A stretch of DNA of 64,000 nucleotides from Clostridiales bacterium (GTDB taxonomy: Bacteria > Bacillota > Clostridia > TANB77 > CAG-508): assembly GCA_004554705.1 (NCBI GenBank), contig SFKS01000009.1:10086-74085 (forward strand), given 5' to 3'. The notes beneath the pieces are model-generated. The model saw only the letters and a program-made list of their open reading frames with translations. It did not search any database and was not told where the DNA came from. Both the position numbers and the translations under genes were made by a program. Positions 10,242-19,488 of the stretch are shown one piece after another. Each line of letters starts with the position of its first letter. Positions within the stretch are counted from its first letter, which is position 1.

Positions 10242-11057
10242 TTAAAAACTTGAACTAGACATTTTATCTAAATTCTGCAATTCTTCATTTTTATATATTT
10301 TCTTATATAAGTCATAAACATTATAAATTCTACCAGCATATTTCATAAACTCAAACTGAGAAGTACTTTTCGAAACTGTCTGATTAGTTTTCACATTTCT
10401 AAAAAATAATGTTTTTTGTTTCTTCTCAAATAAAATGTGATTATTTGGTGATTCAACAACATTAGAATTAGTAACCCTAAGATAATTATTAGGTAACTCA
10501 ACAGATGATGACTTAGCACGTCTACCTAGCTCTATTTCATAATCACATTTTGCATTATCAACATTAAAATACCAACTATTTGCAAAATCATTAATCTCTA
10601 TCTCAAAAGAATAATTCATGGTTTTGTTATGAACGATCAAAACAGGAGTAGTTTCTTCAAAAAAGTTTTCTCCAAATTGATTTATATATTTTTGTCTATC
10701 ACTATCAGATATGTCCCAATAAACAAAAAGAGTATTAGGGGTTTGAGCTAAAATTTTAACAATAGTTTGATTGTACCTATAAGGTAAATCATAATATTCT
10801 ACAAGTTCTATCTTTTTGCTTTTTCTTGCTTTAGTTCCTTGACTACCTTTTGAAGCCGTACTATTTGGACTACTTTTTGAAGCCACACTTTTTCTTGCAG
10901 TAGATGATTTTGAAGAAGTTTTTTTTGTTAAACTTTTCTTTGTTGAACTTTTCTTAACTATATCTTCTTTTAGCATAGACTTTTTCGTTGTAGTTTTTGA
11001 CGGCGTAGCCTTTTTAGTAGACTTTTTATTAGTTGCTTTCTTTGTGTTTTCTGGCAT
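10242..11057 (-). CDS. DUF4912 protein with a Lys/Ser/Thr-rich N-terminal tail
   Basis: 271 aa. The first ~85 residues are a low-complexity basic tail of repeated KKS/KKAT/SKS units, as in histone-like or nucleic-acid-binding tails. The rest (LPYRYNQTIVKILAQTPNT, LFVYWDIS, ELGRRAKSSSVELPNN) matches DUF4912, which often sits beside GH57 glucan branching enzymes, as here. The FVYWDIS segment resembles carbohydrate-binding beta-sandwich modules, so glucan binding is plausible but inferred. GGAGG lies before the ATG. Confidence 0.75.
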   Translation of the reverse strand: MPENTKKATNKKSTKKATPSKTTTKKSMLKEDIVKKSSTKKSLTKKTSSKSSTARKSVASKSSPNSTASKGSQGTKARKSKKIELVEYYDLPYRYNQTIVKILAQTPNTLFVYWDISDSDRQKYINQFGENFFEETTPVLIVHNKTMNYSFEIEINDFANSWYFNVDNAKCDYEIELGRRAKSSSVELPNNYLRVTNSNVVESPNNHILFEKKQKTLFFRNVKTNQTVSKSTSQFEFMKYAGRIYNVYDLYKKIYKNEELQNLDKMSSSSF

Positions 11058-11153
11058 TAAAAATCCTCCTTAGTATATATAGTATTCATCACCACGTAAT
11101 ATATATCAAAATCAAAATAAATTCAATAGAAAAGGCGAAAAAATAGTAAAAAA

Positions 11154-11218
11154 TATGTCAATTTTGGGGACAGTCCCAAAAATTGACAAAAATTGGGACT
11201 GTCCCAAAAATTGACATA
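11154..11218. repeat. Solo REP doublet (REPIN-like) palindrome
   Basis: Two copies of the palindromic core GGGACAGTCCC/GGGACTGTCCC in inverted orientation, bounded by the complementary arms TATGTCAATTTT and AAAATTGACATA. The same cores flank the REP-type transposase gene at 49.5 kb, so this is probably a mobilised, non-autonomous copy. It sits in the spacer between the divergent DUF4912 and gdpP genes. Confidence 0.8.
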
Positions 11219-11225
11219 CCTTAGG

Positions 11226-11254
11226 TTGACAAATTCCTTGTTTTGCAGTAAAAT
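11226..11254 (+). promoter_or_regulatory. Sigma-A promoter of gdpP
   Basis: TTGACA (11226-11231), 17-base spacer, TAAAAT (11249-11254), about 30 bases before the gdpP ATG. Confidence 0.75.
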
Positions 11255-11285
11255 AAACTAGTGAATACAAAGGAGAGATATTTTT

Positions 11286-13289
11286 ATGTCAAATTACAAT
11301 ATAAAAGCACTAGAAAAAGTAGAATCTAAAACAAAGATATATTTAGTAATAATTGCAATTCTACTTATAGTGCTTTGTATAAATAATATAAAATTTATTA
11401 TACCATCAATTATTTTCTATGTTGGTATAATTGCTTATACAATATGGGTATATAACAAAAGGAAAGGAGAACTTTCAAGCTACATAAATGAATTAACATT
11501 TTCAGTTGATTCAGCAGCAAAAAACACCTTGATAAATTCGCCATTCCCTTTAATAATATTAGAAACAAGCGGAAATGTAATATGGCGTAGTGCTACTTTT
11601 AATAAAGAATTTGCAAATGTAGGAATAAACGCATATATTGACGATTTGGCTAAAGAAATAAAAACTGAAATTCAAAATAATAATTTTAAAATAGATAAAC
11701 AAGTAAATATAGATAACAAAATATATCATGTTATAGGTGATTATGTAAAAACCAAGAAAAAAGATAGAAAAAAAGAGATAAAATACATAATAACTTTATA
11801 CTTTATTAATGTTACAATGGAGGTAGAGCTTACAAATAAATATAATGATGCAAAAACATGCATAGGAATAGTTATGCTTGATAACTATGAAGAAATAATA
11901 CAAAGAGTATCCGAAGAAAATAAACCACAACTTATAGCAGGAATTGAGAAAAAATTATATGAATGGGCAAATACATGCGGAGGGCTTATTATAAAAAAAG
12001 AAAGAGACACATATGTATTTGTTTTTGAGCAGAAATATCTATCTCAAATGGAAAACAACAAATTTACAATATTAGACGAAATGAAAGAAATCGAAACAGA
12101 GGAGGGTATGCCAATAACTTTAACTATAGCCATTTCTGATGAAGGCGAATCAAATTATGAAAAATATGAATCTGCATTAGTTGCAATGGATATAGCATTG
12201 GGAAGAGGTGGAGATCAAGCTGTTATAAGAAAAGAAGGAAAATACAATTTCTTCGGAGGAAAAACCCAAGAGGTAGAAAAAAGAACAAAAGTAAAGGCAA
12301 GAGTAATTTCACATGCACTAGAAGAATTAATAAAAAAAGCAGATAATGTAATTATAATGGGACATATAAATGGGGACATAGACTCTGTCGGTGCAAGCTT
12401 AGGAATATATAGACTTGCAAAAACATTTGAGAAGGAAGCATATATAGTAAACAACACATATGGATTAACATTAGAAAATTTTATCACAACATTAAAACAA
12501 GAAGGATATGGAGAGGCAATAATTGATAAGAATAAAGCATTAGATATAATTTCTCCAAATACTGTATTAGTGGTTGTTGACACACATAAAAGAAGCTATG
12601 TAGAGGTAGCCGAATTATTAGAAAAAACAGAAAAAATAGTAGTAATTGATCATCATAGAAAATCAGAAGACTTTATAGAAAATGCAATATTAACTTTTCA
12701 TGAAGCATATGCATCATCAGCATCAGAGCTAGTGACAGAAATTGTAGAATATGCTACAAAAGAGATTACTTTAGAACAAATTGAAGCAGAAAGTCTATAT
12801 GCAGGAATAATGATGGATACTAAAAACTTTACCTTTAAAACAGGTGTTAGAACCTTTGAAGCCGCAGCATATTTAAGAAAATATGGAATTGATATAATAA
12901 AAGTAAAAAAATGGTTCCAAAGCGATTTAGAGAGCTATGCCGTAATTGCTGATATAGTAAGAAATGCAGAAATAGTTAATGATACAATAGGAATATCAGT
13001 ATATGATGAAAAAGACAAAAATGCTAATCTAATATGTGCAAAAGCAGCAGACGAATTAATTACAATAAGTAATATTTCAGCATCATTTGTTTTAGGACAT
13101 ATGGGTGATAAAATATGCATAAGTGGTCGTTCAATTGGAGATATAAATGTTCAAGTAATACTTGAAAAACTAGGTGGTGGTGGACATATCACACTTGCAG
13201 GTGCACAATTAGAAGGACTCACAATGGAAGAAGCTAAAACTGAATTAATCATAAGAATCAATGAATACTTTACAGAAAATAATATATAA
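11286..13289 (+). CDS. gdpP: Cyclic-di-AMP phosphodiesterase GdpP
   Basis: 667 aa. Hydrolyses c-di-AMP at the membrane. Two N-terminal membrane segments (~aa 17-55), a PAS-like region (LIILETSGNVIWR), a degenerate GGDEF domain, then the DHH/DHHA1 module: VIMGHINGDIDSVGAS (~aa 357), VVVDTHK, IDHHRKSEDF and the DHHA1 glycine motif LGGGGHITLAGAQ. Domain order and length are those of GdpP/YybT. GGAGAG precedes the ATG. Confidence 0.95.
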   Translation: MSNYNIKALEKVESKTKIYLVIIAILLIVLCINNIKFIIPSIIFYVGIIAYTIWVYNKRKGELSSYINELTFSVDSAAKNTLINSPFPLIILETSGNVIWRSATFNKEFANVGINAYIDDLAKEIKTEIQNNNFKIDKQVNIDNKIYHVIGDYVKTKKKDRKKEIKYIITLYFINVTMEVELTNKYNDAKTCIGIVMLDNYEEIIQRVSEENKPQLIAGIEKKLYEWANTCGGLIIKKERDTYVFVFEQKYLSQMENNKFTILDEMKEIETEEGMPITLTIAISDEGESNYEKYESALVAMDIALGRGGDQAVIRKEGKYNFFGGKTQEVEKRTKVKARVISHALEELIKKADNVIIMGHINGDIDSVGASLGIYRLAKTFEKEAYIVNNTYGLTLENFITTLKQEGYGEAIIDKNKALDIISPNTVLVVVDTHKRSYVEVAELLEKTEKIVVIDHHRKSEDFIENAILTFHEAYASSASELVTEIVEYATKEITLEQIEAESLYAGIMMDTKNFTFKTGVRTFEAAAYLRKYGIDIIKVKKWFQSDLESYAVIADIVRNAEIVNDTIGISVYDEKDKNANLICAKAADELITISNISASFVLGHMGDKICISGRSIGDINVQVILEKLGGGGHITLAGAQLEGLTMEEAKTELIIRINEYFTENNI

Positions 13290-13301
13290 GTTTTAACAAA
13301 A

Positions 13302-13332
13302 GAAAATGGGTTGGTATTTTGCCACCCATTTT
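13302..13332 (+). terminator. Rho-independent terminator after gdpP
   Basis: Hairpin with AAAATGGGT and ACCCATTTT arms followed by a short T-run, 12 bases past the gdpP stop. Confidence 0.75.
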
Positions 13333-13436
13333 GTTAAATAAATACATCTAATTACCACGAAATTAAACGGTTTTTAAGCAAACTCGTCTAATTTAAAACA
13401 AAAGTGTAAAAAAGTTTTGGGACTAGTTTACCAAAT

Positions 13437-13469
13437 TTGACAAAAAAAATATAAAATCAGTAGTATAAT
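13437..13469 (+). promoter_or_regulatory. spoIIE promoter with 21-bp spacing and a Spo0A-box-like -35
   Basis: TTGACA (13437-13442) and TATAAT (13464-13469) are both perfect but 21 bases apart. In Bacillus, spoIIE and spoIIG have such over-long spacers and need Spo0A~P. On the opposite strand the -35 reads TTTGTCAAA, one base from the 0A box TGTCGAA. Spo0A control is inferred. Confidence 0.6.
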
Positions 13470-13508
13470 AGTTATATAAAAATATAAAAAATAGAAAAGG
13501 AGAAAAGA

Positions 13509-15680
13509 ATGTTCCAGAATATTAATAGTAAATATCAAGAAGAAGAAAATACACAGCCAAGAAAAATAGATTTTAGAAAACTCTTAAAAATAAATGATAT
13601 TGTTTTGTATGCCATATCTTTTTTAGTTTCAATGGTAGGATTTGATAAAGAACTCACACCATTTGGACTAGCTATATTTGCTGCCGCATGTAGCAATAAA
13701 ATTCCAGTAAGTATATTATATATTGCTGTTTTAATAGGTACAACTATTAGCTTTGGTTTAAATGGAACACTAACCTTTTTATTAAGTTCATTATTATTTA
13801 TAGCCATGATATTGATATTTAGACCAAGACTACAAACACCAGAAAAAAGTGAAAGACAAAAGTTGGGCATATATATTGCAGTATCCGCATTTTTAGTACA
13901 AGCAAGCAAAATGCTTTTCACTACATTTTTAGTATATGACTTAATTGCAAGTATAATGTTAGGTATAATCACATACATATTTTATAAAATTTTTGCAAAT
14001 TCAATAATTGTTATAAATCAATATGGAATAAAAAAGGCTTTTTCAATAGAGGAAGTAATGGGAGCAAGTTTACTTGTTTCCATAGCATTATGTGCATTTA
14101 GCAAATTACATATTTTTGGACTTTCAATTACAAATATATTCAGCATAATGTTAGTACTATTTTTAGGATGGAAAAATGGTATGCTAGTAGGAGGAACTGG
14201 AGGAATAACAATAGGTATAGTACTTGGAATTATAAATTCTACAAGCCCTGTGCTAGTGGCTTCATATGCTATATCAGGCATGCTTGCAGGTATTTTAAAC
14301 AAATTAGGAAAAATTGGAGTAATAATAGGATTTTGCATAGGAAATGCAATACTTACATATGTAGCAACTGGCAACACAGTTCCAATAATAACAATAAGAG
14401 AAATCTTAATAGCATCTCTGGGACTATTATTAATACCAAAAGAAGTAAAAATAGATATAACAGAAATTGTCAACCAAACAAAGTGTCTGCCAACAACAGC
14501 AGGAGTAATTGAAGAAAAAGAGAAAACAGCAAATAAACTAAATAGTGTTTCAGATACAATACTTCAAATAGCAAAAAGCTATGATGCATCAGCAAAAGAC
14601 ACTTTAGATGAAGCAATTGAAGATGATAGTAAAAAGAGTTTTAAAGAAGAAGCATTGAACAACTTAGAAGATATTGAGGATAATCTATTATATGAGGACA
14701 TTTTATTAAATGAAAATGACATTTTAGAAGAAACATATAAAATATTAGAGCAAAGAGGAGAAATTAATACAGAAGAATTAATCAATATATTAGAAAAAAT
14801 AAATAATTATAAATTAGTAGCAGAAAGTGCTGGAACAGCACCAGAACAAATAGTAAAAGTTTTAAATAGTACATATAGAATAAACAAACTAAATACAATA
14901 TGGAAGCATAAGGAAGCAAGCAACAAAAAAGTACTTGCAAATCAGCTTGGAGGAGTATCAAAAGTAATATCATCTTTGGCAGATGACATAAAAACGGAAG
15001 AAAAAATGGAAGAAAACAGTAAAAAATATAAATTGATAATTGGTGTAGCCGAAGCAACCAAAAACAAAAGTGAGGTATCAGGAGACAGTAACATAAGAAC
15101 CAAATTACATGATGGAAAATATATGCTTGCAATAAGTGATGGGATGGGAACGGGTCAAAAGGCTAAAAAAAGCAGTAGCACAGTTATACAAATGTTAAAA
15201 CGATTACTTACAACAGGGTTTGATAATGATATTTCAATAGGACTTATAAACTCAGCAGTAAACTTAAATTCTAATGAAGAAACATATGCCACAATAGATA
15301 TATCAATAGTAGATTTAAGTAATGGAAATATTGAATTTGTTAAAAATGGCGCATGTCCAACTTTTATAAAATCAGAAAAAAAAGTAGAAGTTATAAAGGC
15401 AGTATCATTTCCTGCAGGAGTATTTGATAAAATAGATTTGGTAGTGTATGACAAGGATTTAAAAGAAAATGACATAATAGTAATGTGTAGTGATGGAATA
15501 TTAGAATCGAATACAGAATATAAAAACAAAGAACTATGGCTTAAAGAATTACTTGAAAACATACAAACAGAAGAAGTTCAAAAAATATCGGAAATAATTC
15601 TACAAGAAGCAATAGATAACGGATTTGGCATAGCAAAGGATGATATGACAGTAATAGTTGCAAAACTTGCTTCAATTTAA
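13509..15680 (+). CDS. spoIIE: Stage II sporulation protein E (PP2C-type phosphatase)
   Basis: 723 aa. Dephosphorylates the anti-anti-sigma factor SpoIIAA to activate sigma-F in the forespore. About ten hydrophobic segments fill the first ~310 residues, followed by an acidic helical linker and a C-terminal PP2C/SpoIIE domain with ISDGMGTGQKAKK, FVKNGACPTFI, VSFPAGVFD and MCSDGILE. The acidic metal-binding residues are present. AAAGGAG lies before the ATG. No in-frame CGG. Confidence 0.95.
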   Translation: MFQNINSKYQEEENTQPRKIDFRKLLKINDIVLYAISFLVSMVGFDKELTPFGLAIFAAACSNKIPVSILYIAVLIGTTISFGLNGTLTFLLSSLLFIAMILIFRPRLQTPEKSERQKLGIYIAVSAFLVQASKMLFTTFLVYDLIASIMLGIITYIFYKIFANSIIVINQYGIKKAFSIEEVMGASLLVSIALCAFSKLHIFGLSITNIFSIMLVLFLGWKNGMLVGGTGGITIGIVLGIINSTSPVLVASYAISGMLAGILNKLGKIGVIIGFCIGNAILTYVATGNTVPIITIREILIASLGLLLIPKEVKIDITEIVNQTKCLPTTAGVIEEKEKTANKLNSVSDTILQIAKSYDASAKDTLDEAIEDDSKKSFKEEALNNLEDIEDNLLYEDILLNENDILEETYKILEQRGEINTEELINILEKINNYKLVAESAGTAPEQIVKVLNSTYRINKLNTIWKHKEASNKKVLANQLGGVSKVISSLADDIKTEEKMEENSKKYKLIIGVAEATKNKSEVSGDSNIRTKLHDGKYMLAISDGMGTGQKAKKSSSTVIQMLKRLLTTGFDNDISIGLINSAVNLNSNEETYATIDISIVDLSNGNIEFVKNGACPTFIKSEKKVEVIKAVSFPAGVFDKIDLVVYDKDLKENDIIVMCSDGILESNTEYKNKELWLKELLENIQTEEVQKISEIILQEAIDNGFGIAKDDMTVIVAKLASI

Positions 15681-15682
15681 AA

Positions 15683-15713
15683 CTAAAAAGGACGAGAACT
15701 TCGTCCTTTTTAG
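15683..15713 (+). terminator. Rho-independent terminator after spoIIE
   Basis: Perfect stem CTAAAAAGGACGA/TCGTCCTTTTTAG with a short loop and trailing T-run. Confidence 0.85.
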
Positions 15714-15760
15714 TATGAATAAAAACAGACAAATAAACCAAACTATTAAAGGTGATTTTT

Positions 15761-16003
15761 ATGAGAATAGCATTATTAAAAGCAAGTAATGACAATAAGA
15801 GCTTTAAAATGTTTGAAGTATTAGGTGCTAATATATCCAAAATTGATGATTTAGAAAAAACAGATGACAAAATAAAAGAGCTAATTAAGAATGATTACAG
15901 AACAATAATAATGACAAATGAAGTTGCAAGCTTTTCACAAAGTATAATAAAAAAATACAATAGAACAAAAGATATTAAAATAGTAATAACTTCTACGAAG
16001 TAA
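15761..16003 (+). CDS. Small protein resembling V-type ATPase subunit F
   Basis: 80 aa. ATG 15761 follows AAAGGTG. The pattern MRIALLK, then FEVLGANI, then YRTIIMTNEVASFSQ, then IKIVITSTK resembles the Rossmann-like ATP-synt_F fold (subunit F of V/A-type ATPases, ~100 aa). No other V-ATPase gene is nearby, so an orphan domain is more likely than a true subunit. Function unknown. Confidence 0.5.
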   Translation: MRIALLKASNDNKSFKMFEVLGANISKIDDLEKTDDKIKELIKNDYRTIIMTNEVASFSQSIIKKYNRTKDIKIVITSTK

Positions 16004-16088
16004 TATGTATAAAAATAGAAATTTTGGAAAAAATTATTATATGAATAATAAACAGAAAAGCTGTTTCAAAATTTTTTGGAGGGAAAGA

Positions 16089-16427
16089 ATGATTTTAAAC
16101 CAAATGAAAAATATAATAGTTTTGAAAAATTTACCATCTAATATTGTTGATGAAGCATTTATAATATTAAAAAACAACAAAAAGATAAAATCTTTAGAAA
16201 GAATAGAAAAACAGAACACTAATCTCACTGAAAAACAAAAAACAGGAGAGTATATAGTAAAAGAAGCGGAAATGGTAATAGGAAATTATTTATCCAGAAT
16301 AGAAAAAGAAAAACAGCAAAAAAGTTATTCTGTAAGACAAATAGAAACGAGATATAAAAGAATGAAGTCAATTACAATAATCCTAAGTGCAATAGTAATA
16401 GTAGATGTTATATTGGCAATAATATAA
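16089..16427 (+). CDS. Unknown protein with one C-terminal membrane helix
   Basis: 112 aa, not recognised. ATG 16089 is preferred because TTGGAGGG lies 6 bases upstream; the frame opens earlier without a site. The opening IIVLKNLPSNIVDEAFIILK is followed by a charged Lys/Glu-rich helix and a terminal hydrophobic segment (ITIILSAIVIVDVILAII), as in tail-anchored proteins. It lies upstream of spoIVFA on the same strand. Confidence 0.6.
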   Translation: MILNQMKNIIVLKNLPSNIVDEAFIILKNNKKIKSLERIEKQNTNLTEKQKTGEYIVKEAEMVIGNYLSRIEKEKQQKSYSVRQIETRYKRMKSITIILSAIVIVDVILAII

Positions 16428-16524
16428 ACAGACAGGTGTATATTACTAACATAGATTAAGTTCTAAACCTTTTGATTTTAGAATATATTTTAAAAAATGT
16501 ATTCTAATTCAAGAGGTGTTTTTT

Positions 16525-17415
16525 ATGGAAAGAGTTTTGAGCCAAGATGAAAGAATAAGAAGAGCAGAAGAACTATATGCAAGAAGAAAAATGCAAGCAA
16601 ACTGCAGAACAAGTGCAACAGTAAATGTGGAGGATGTCAATACAAATAAAATAACAAAAAAAATGTTAAGACAATTTATAATATGTGTTATTATATATAT
16701 TTCTTTTTATACAATAAAAAATATACCAAACTTAGTACCACAAGAGGTAATGTACAAAATATCAGATGTTTTAGAATATGACATAAATATTCAAGAAGTA
16801 TATGAAAACTTTAATAGTTATATAAATAGCAAAAGTCAAGAGCAGAATAATGAAGGATTGATAGAGGAAACCCTGGCTGTATCAGATAGTGAGGGAATAA
16901 TAGAGGAAAGTGTAAACAACATAAATCAAGAAAGTATAAAACCAGCACAAGCAGTAGAAGAAACACAAGTGATAGAAGAAAGTAGTAGTCTAAGCCAAAT
17001 GGAAATAGATGCCCAATATATAAAAGCAAATTGTAGCATAATAAAACCTTTAGAAGGTGAGATAACATCGAGATTTGGAATGAGAAATCCAACAGTACCA
17101 ACAGTACCAAAATACCATACAGGAATAGATATTGCAAGAGTAGTAGGAACAGTTATTATATCTGCAATTGAGGGAGATGTAGAGCTGGTTTCTAGCCATG
17201 GAGACTATGGGAATCATATAAAAATAACAAATGGTGAGGTCAGCACACTATATGCACATTGCAGTAAAATATATGTAAAACAAGGAGACCATATAGTACA
17301 AGGACAAGAAATTGCAGAGGTTGGCGAAACTGGAAACGTAACAGGACCACATTTACATTTTGAAATAAGAAGAAACAATCAATATGTGGACCCAGACTTA
17401 ATTTTGCAATTTTAG
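16525..17415 (+). CDS. spoIVFA: SpoIVFA-like M23/LytM-domain membrane protein
   Basis: 296 aa. GAGGTG precedes ATG 16525. A cytoplasmic N-terminal tail, one membrane helix (~aa 50-68), an acidic linker, then an M23 domain. The motifs HTGID and HLHFEIR keep the zinc-binding His/Asp residues that B. subtilis SpoIVFA lacks, so peptidase activity is possible. The position directly upstream of an M50 protease supports the SpoIVFA role: anchoring and inhibiting SpoIVFB in the outer forespore membrane. Another M23 hydrolase is the alternative. Confidence 0.75.
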   Translation: MERVLSQDERIRRAEELYARRKMQANCRTSATVNVEDVNTNKITKKMLRQFIICVIIYISFYTIKNIPNLVPQEVMYKISDVLEYDINIQEVYENFNSYINSKSQEQNNEGLIEETLAVSDSEGIIEESVNNINQESIKPAQAVEETQVIEESSSLSQMEIDAQYIKANCSIIKPLEGEITSRFGMRNPTVPTVPKYHTGIDIARVVGTVIISAIEGDVELVSSHGDYGNHIKITNGEVSTLYAHCSKIYVKQGDHIVQGQEIAEVGETGNVTGPHLHFEIRRNNQYVDPDLILQF

Positions 17416-17426
17416 GAGATGATTAG

Positions 17427-18044
17427 TTGAGAATTAAAATTAATATCCAAATATTTGCTATTATAATAATTCTAATTTTAACAAAACAAATAGAAATCTA
17501 TGCATGGCTCATGTTATTTGCACTAATTCATGAAATTGCACATATGATTACAGGAATAGTACTAAAATTAAGACCTAGAATGTTAAAAATTGAACCTTTT
17601 GGAATAGGAATAATATTTGAAGGATTTAAAAATACTGAAAAAAATAAAATACTAATAGCATTAGCAGGTCCAATGACTAACATATTAATAGCAGTATTAT
17701 TTAGCTTCATAAAAACAAGAGCACAAACACTAATAATAAATTCAAATATATTACTAGCTATCTTTAACCTAATACCAATATATCCATTAGATGGGGGGAG
17801 AATATTAAAAGCAATTATTGCTATTAATAGTAAAACAGGGAAAGAAGATGATATATCAAATAAAATTTCAAATATATTAATGATACTTTTAACAGCCATT
17901 TCAAGTATATTAATCTTGATTTACAAAAATATAGGACTATTATTAATAATAGCATATTTATGGATAATTGTAATAAAGGAAAACAATAGATATGTATTAA
18001 AAAAAAGAATAAGCAAATTGATAGAAAAAGAAAAAAATACTTGA
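17427..18044 (+). CDS. spoIVFB: SpoIVFB-like site-2 (M50) metalloprotease
   Basis: 205 aa, polytopic. The zinc motif HEIAH (FALIHEIAHMI) and the second motif NLIPIYPLDGGRIL are the M50 catalytic pair. SpoIVFB cleaves pro-sigma-K in the mother cell. It is shorter than the B. subtilis protein (288 aa), lacking the C-terminal CBS domain. TTG 17427 is the start with AGGAGAT ahead, 11 bases after the SpoIVFA-like gene. It ends in TGA, so TGA is a stop in this genome. Confidence 0.8.
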   Translation: MRIKINIQIFAIIIILILTKQIEIYAWLMLFALIHEIAHMITGIVLKLRPRMLKIEPFGIGIIFEGFKNTEKNKILIALAGPMTNILIAVLFSFIKTRAQTLIINSNILLAIFNLIPIYPLDGGRILKAIIAINSKTGKEDDISNKISNILMILLTAISSILILIYKNIGLLLIIAYLWIIVIKENNRYVLKKRISKLIEKEKNT

Positions 18045-18068
18045 CAATTTACTGATTAAGTGTAAAAT
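18041..18068 (+). promoter_or_regulatory. Sigma-A promoter of the pilin-like gene
   Basis: TTGACA (18041-18046, overlapping the spoIVFB stop), 16-base spacer, TAAAAT (18063-18068). About 95 bases of leader follow; I recognise no riboswitch in it. Confidence 0.65.
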
Positions 18069-18166
18069 AAATATAGTAATAGCTAGATAGTATAAACTGA
18101 TCTATAAAAAATATTAAGATGAGCAATGATCACCTTAAAAGGAAATAACTATATAGGAGGATACAA

Positions 18167-18631
18167 ATGAGAAAAGACATATTAAAAAAACAAAACGGAA
18201 TAACCTTAATAGTATTAATGATAACAATAGTAGTATTATTAATATTAGCTAGTGTAACAATTAGAAATATAGATACAGGAACAGATATAAGAAACTATAA
18301 CTATATGTGTGCAGATATTGAATTACTAAAGAGCAAAATAATTAATTATTATAATGAAAAAGCACAAATAACAAATAATAAAAAAGCACAACTACCAATC
18401 ACAGGAACTGCATTTAATGCAAAAACAAGATTAGAAGGACAAGCAAGTTCTAGAGACAATGACAACTATTATCAAATAGATATAACAAAACTATATAACA
18501 TAACCTTAAACTATGGAGGAGGAACACTTGAAAATGAAGATGTATATATAATAAATGAGCAGAGCTTTGAGATATACTACTTAAAAGGAGCAAAATACGA
18601 AAATACCACATATCATACAAAAAAACAGTAA
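18167..18631 (+). CDS. Type IV pilin-like protein with a prepilin N terminus
   Basis: 154 aa. After a short basic leader, KKQNGITLIVLMITIVVLL looks like a prepilin cleavage site (G before the mature residue) and N-terminal helix. The usual Glu at mature position 5 is Val. The rest is a small polar domain, as in pseudopilins. No pilus assembly genes are in the window, so it may depend on a distant system. AGGAGG precedes the ATG. Confidence 0.6.
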   Translation: MRKDILKKQNGITLIVLMITIVVLLILASVTIRNIDTGTDIRNYNYMCADIELLKSKIINYYNEKAQITNNKKAQLPITGTAFNAKTRLEGQASSRDNDNYYQIDITKLYNITLNYGGGTLENEDVYIINEQSFEIYYLKGAKYENTTYHTKKQ

Positions 18632-18678
18632 GAAAGAAATTCAAGGAGAAGAAAGATAAAATTTATAGGAGGTATAGT

Positions 18679-19488
18679 ATGAATTATCAAAAAGCAGCAG
18701 ATTATATTAAAGAAAAAATAGGAGATAAGAAACCAGAAATAGCAATAATTTTAGGTTCTGGTTTAGGAGTTTTATCAGAAGACATAAAAGATAAAATCGT
18801 GATTAATTATAAAGATATTCCAGATTTTCCAGTATCAACAGTAGAAGGGCATAAAGGAGAACTTTTGATAGGTAATATAGGAGAAAAAACTATAATTGCA
18901 ATGAATGGAAGAGTTCACTATTATGAAGGATATGATTTATCTCAAGTAACTTTCCCTATAAGAGTATTTTCACTTTTAGGGGTTAAAAATTTAATTTTAA
19001 CTAATGCATCAGGAGGAATAAATACCAATTTTAGAGCAGGAGACTTTATGGTAATAAATGATCATATAAGCTTTTTCACAGAATCAGCTTTAAGAGGAAA
19101 AAATGACGATACATTTGGACCACGTTTCCCAGACATGTCACAAGTTTATGATAAAGAGCTAATAGTAAAACTTAAGGAAATTGTAAAAAAACACACAGGA
19201 AGGGCTTGCGAAGGAGTATATGCATGTTTAAAAGGACCTACATTTGAAACACCAGCAGAAATACGAGCATTGAGAACATTAGGAGTAGATGCAGTAGGAT
19301 TATCTACAGTGCCAGAGGCTGTAATTGCAAATCATTGTGGATTAAGAATATCAGCAATATCATGTATTACAAACATGGCAGCAGGAATCCTAGATGAAAA
19401 GCTATCTTATGATGATGTAAAAAACACTGCAGAAAAAGTAAAAGGAGATTTTAGAAATATAATTAAAGAATATATCTGTACATATTAA
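18679..19488 (+). CDS. punA: Purine-nucleoside phosphorylase
   Basis: 269 aa, the trimeric PNP length. Phosphorolyses inosine/guanosine. Motifs: ILGSGLG (~aa 26), VEGHKGELLIG, MNGRVHYYEGY, NASGGINTNFRAGDFM (phosphate/base loop), GPTFETPAEIRAL and VGLSTVPEA. AGGAGG lies 8 bases before the ATG. Its 3' end overlaps that of feoB by 26 bases. Confidence 0.94.
   Translation: MNYQKAADYIKEKIGDKKPEIAIILGSGLGVLSEDIKDKIVINYKDIPDFPVSTVEGHKGELLIGNIGEKTIIAMNGRVHYYEGYDLSQVTFPIRVFSLLGVKNLILTNASGGINTNFRAGDFMVINDHISFFTESALRGKNDDTFGPRFPDMSQVYDKELIVKLKEIVKKHTGRACEGVYACLKGPTFETPAEIRALRTLGVDAVGLSTVPEAVIANHCGLRISAISCITNMAAGILDEKLSYDDVKNTAEKVKGDFRNIIKEYICTY

Noticed and set aside
18069..18166. Riboswitch in the leader of the pilin-like gene
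   Set aside because: The ~95-base leader has a small TGATCA-centred hairpin but none of the conserved cores of c-di-GMP or other known classes that I can recognise.
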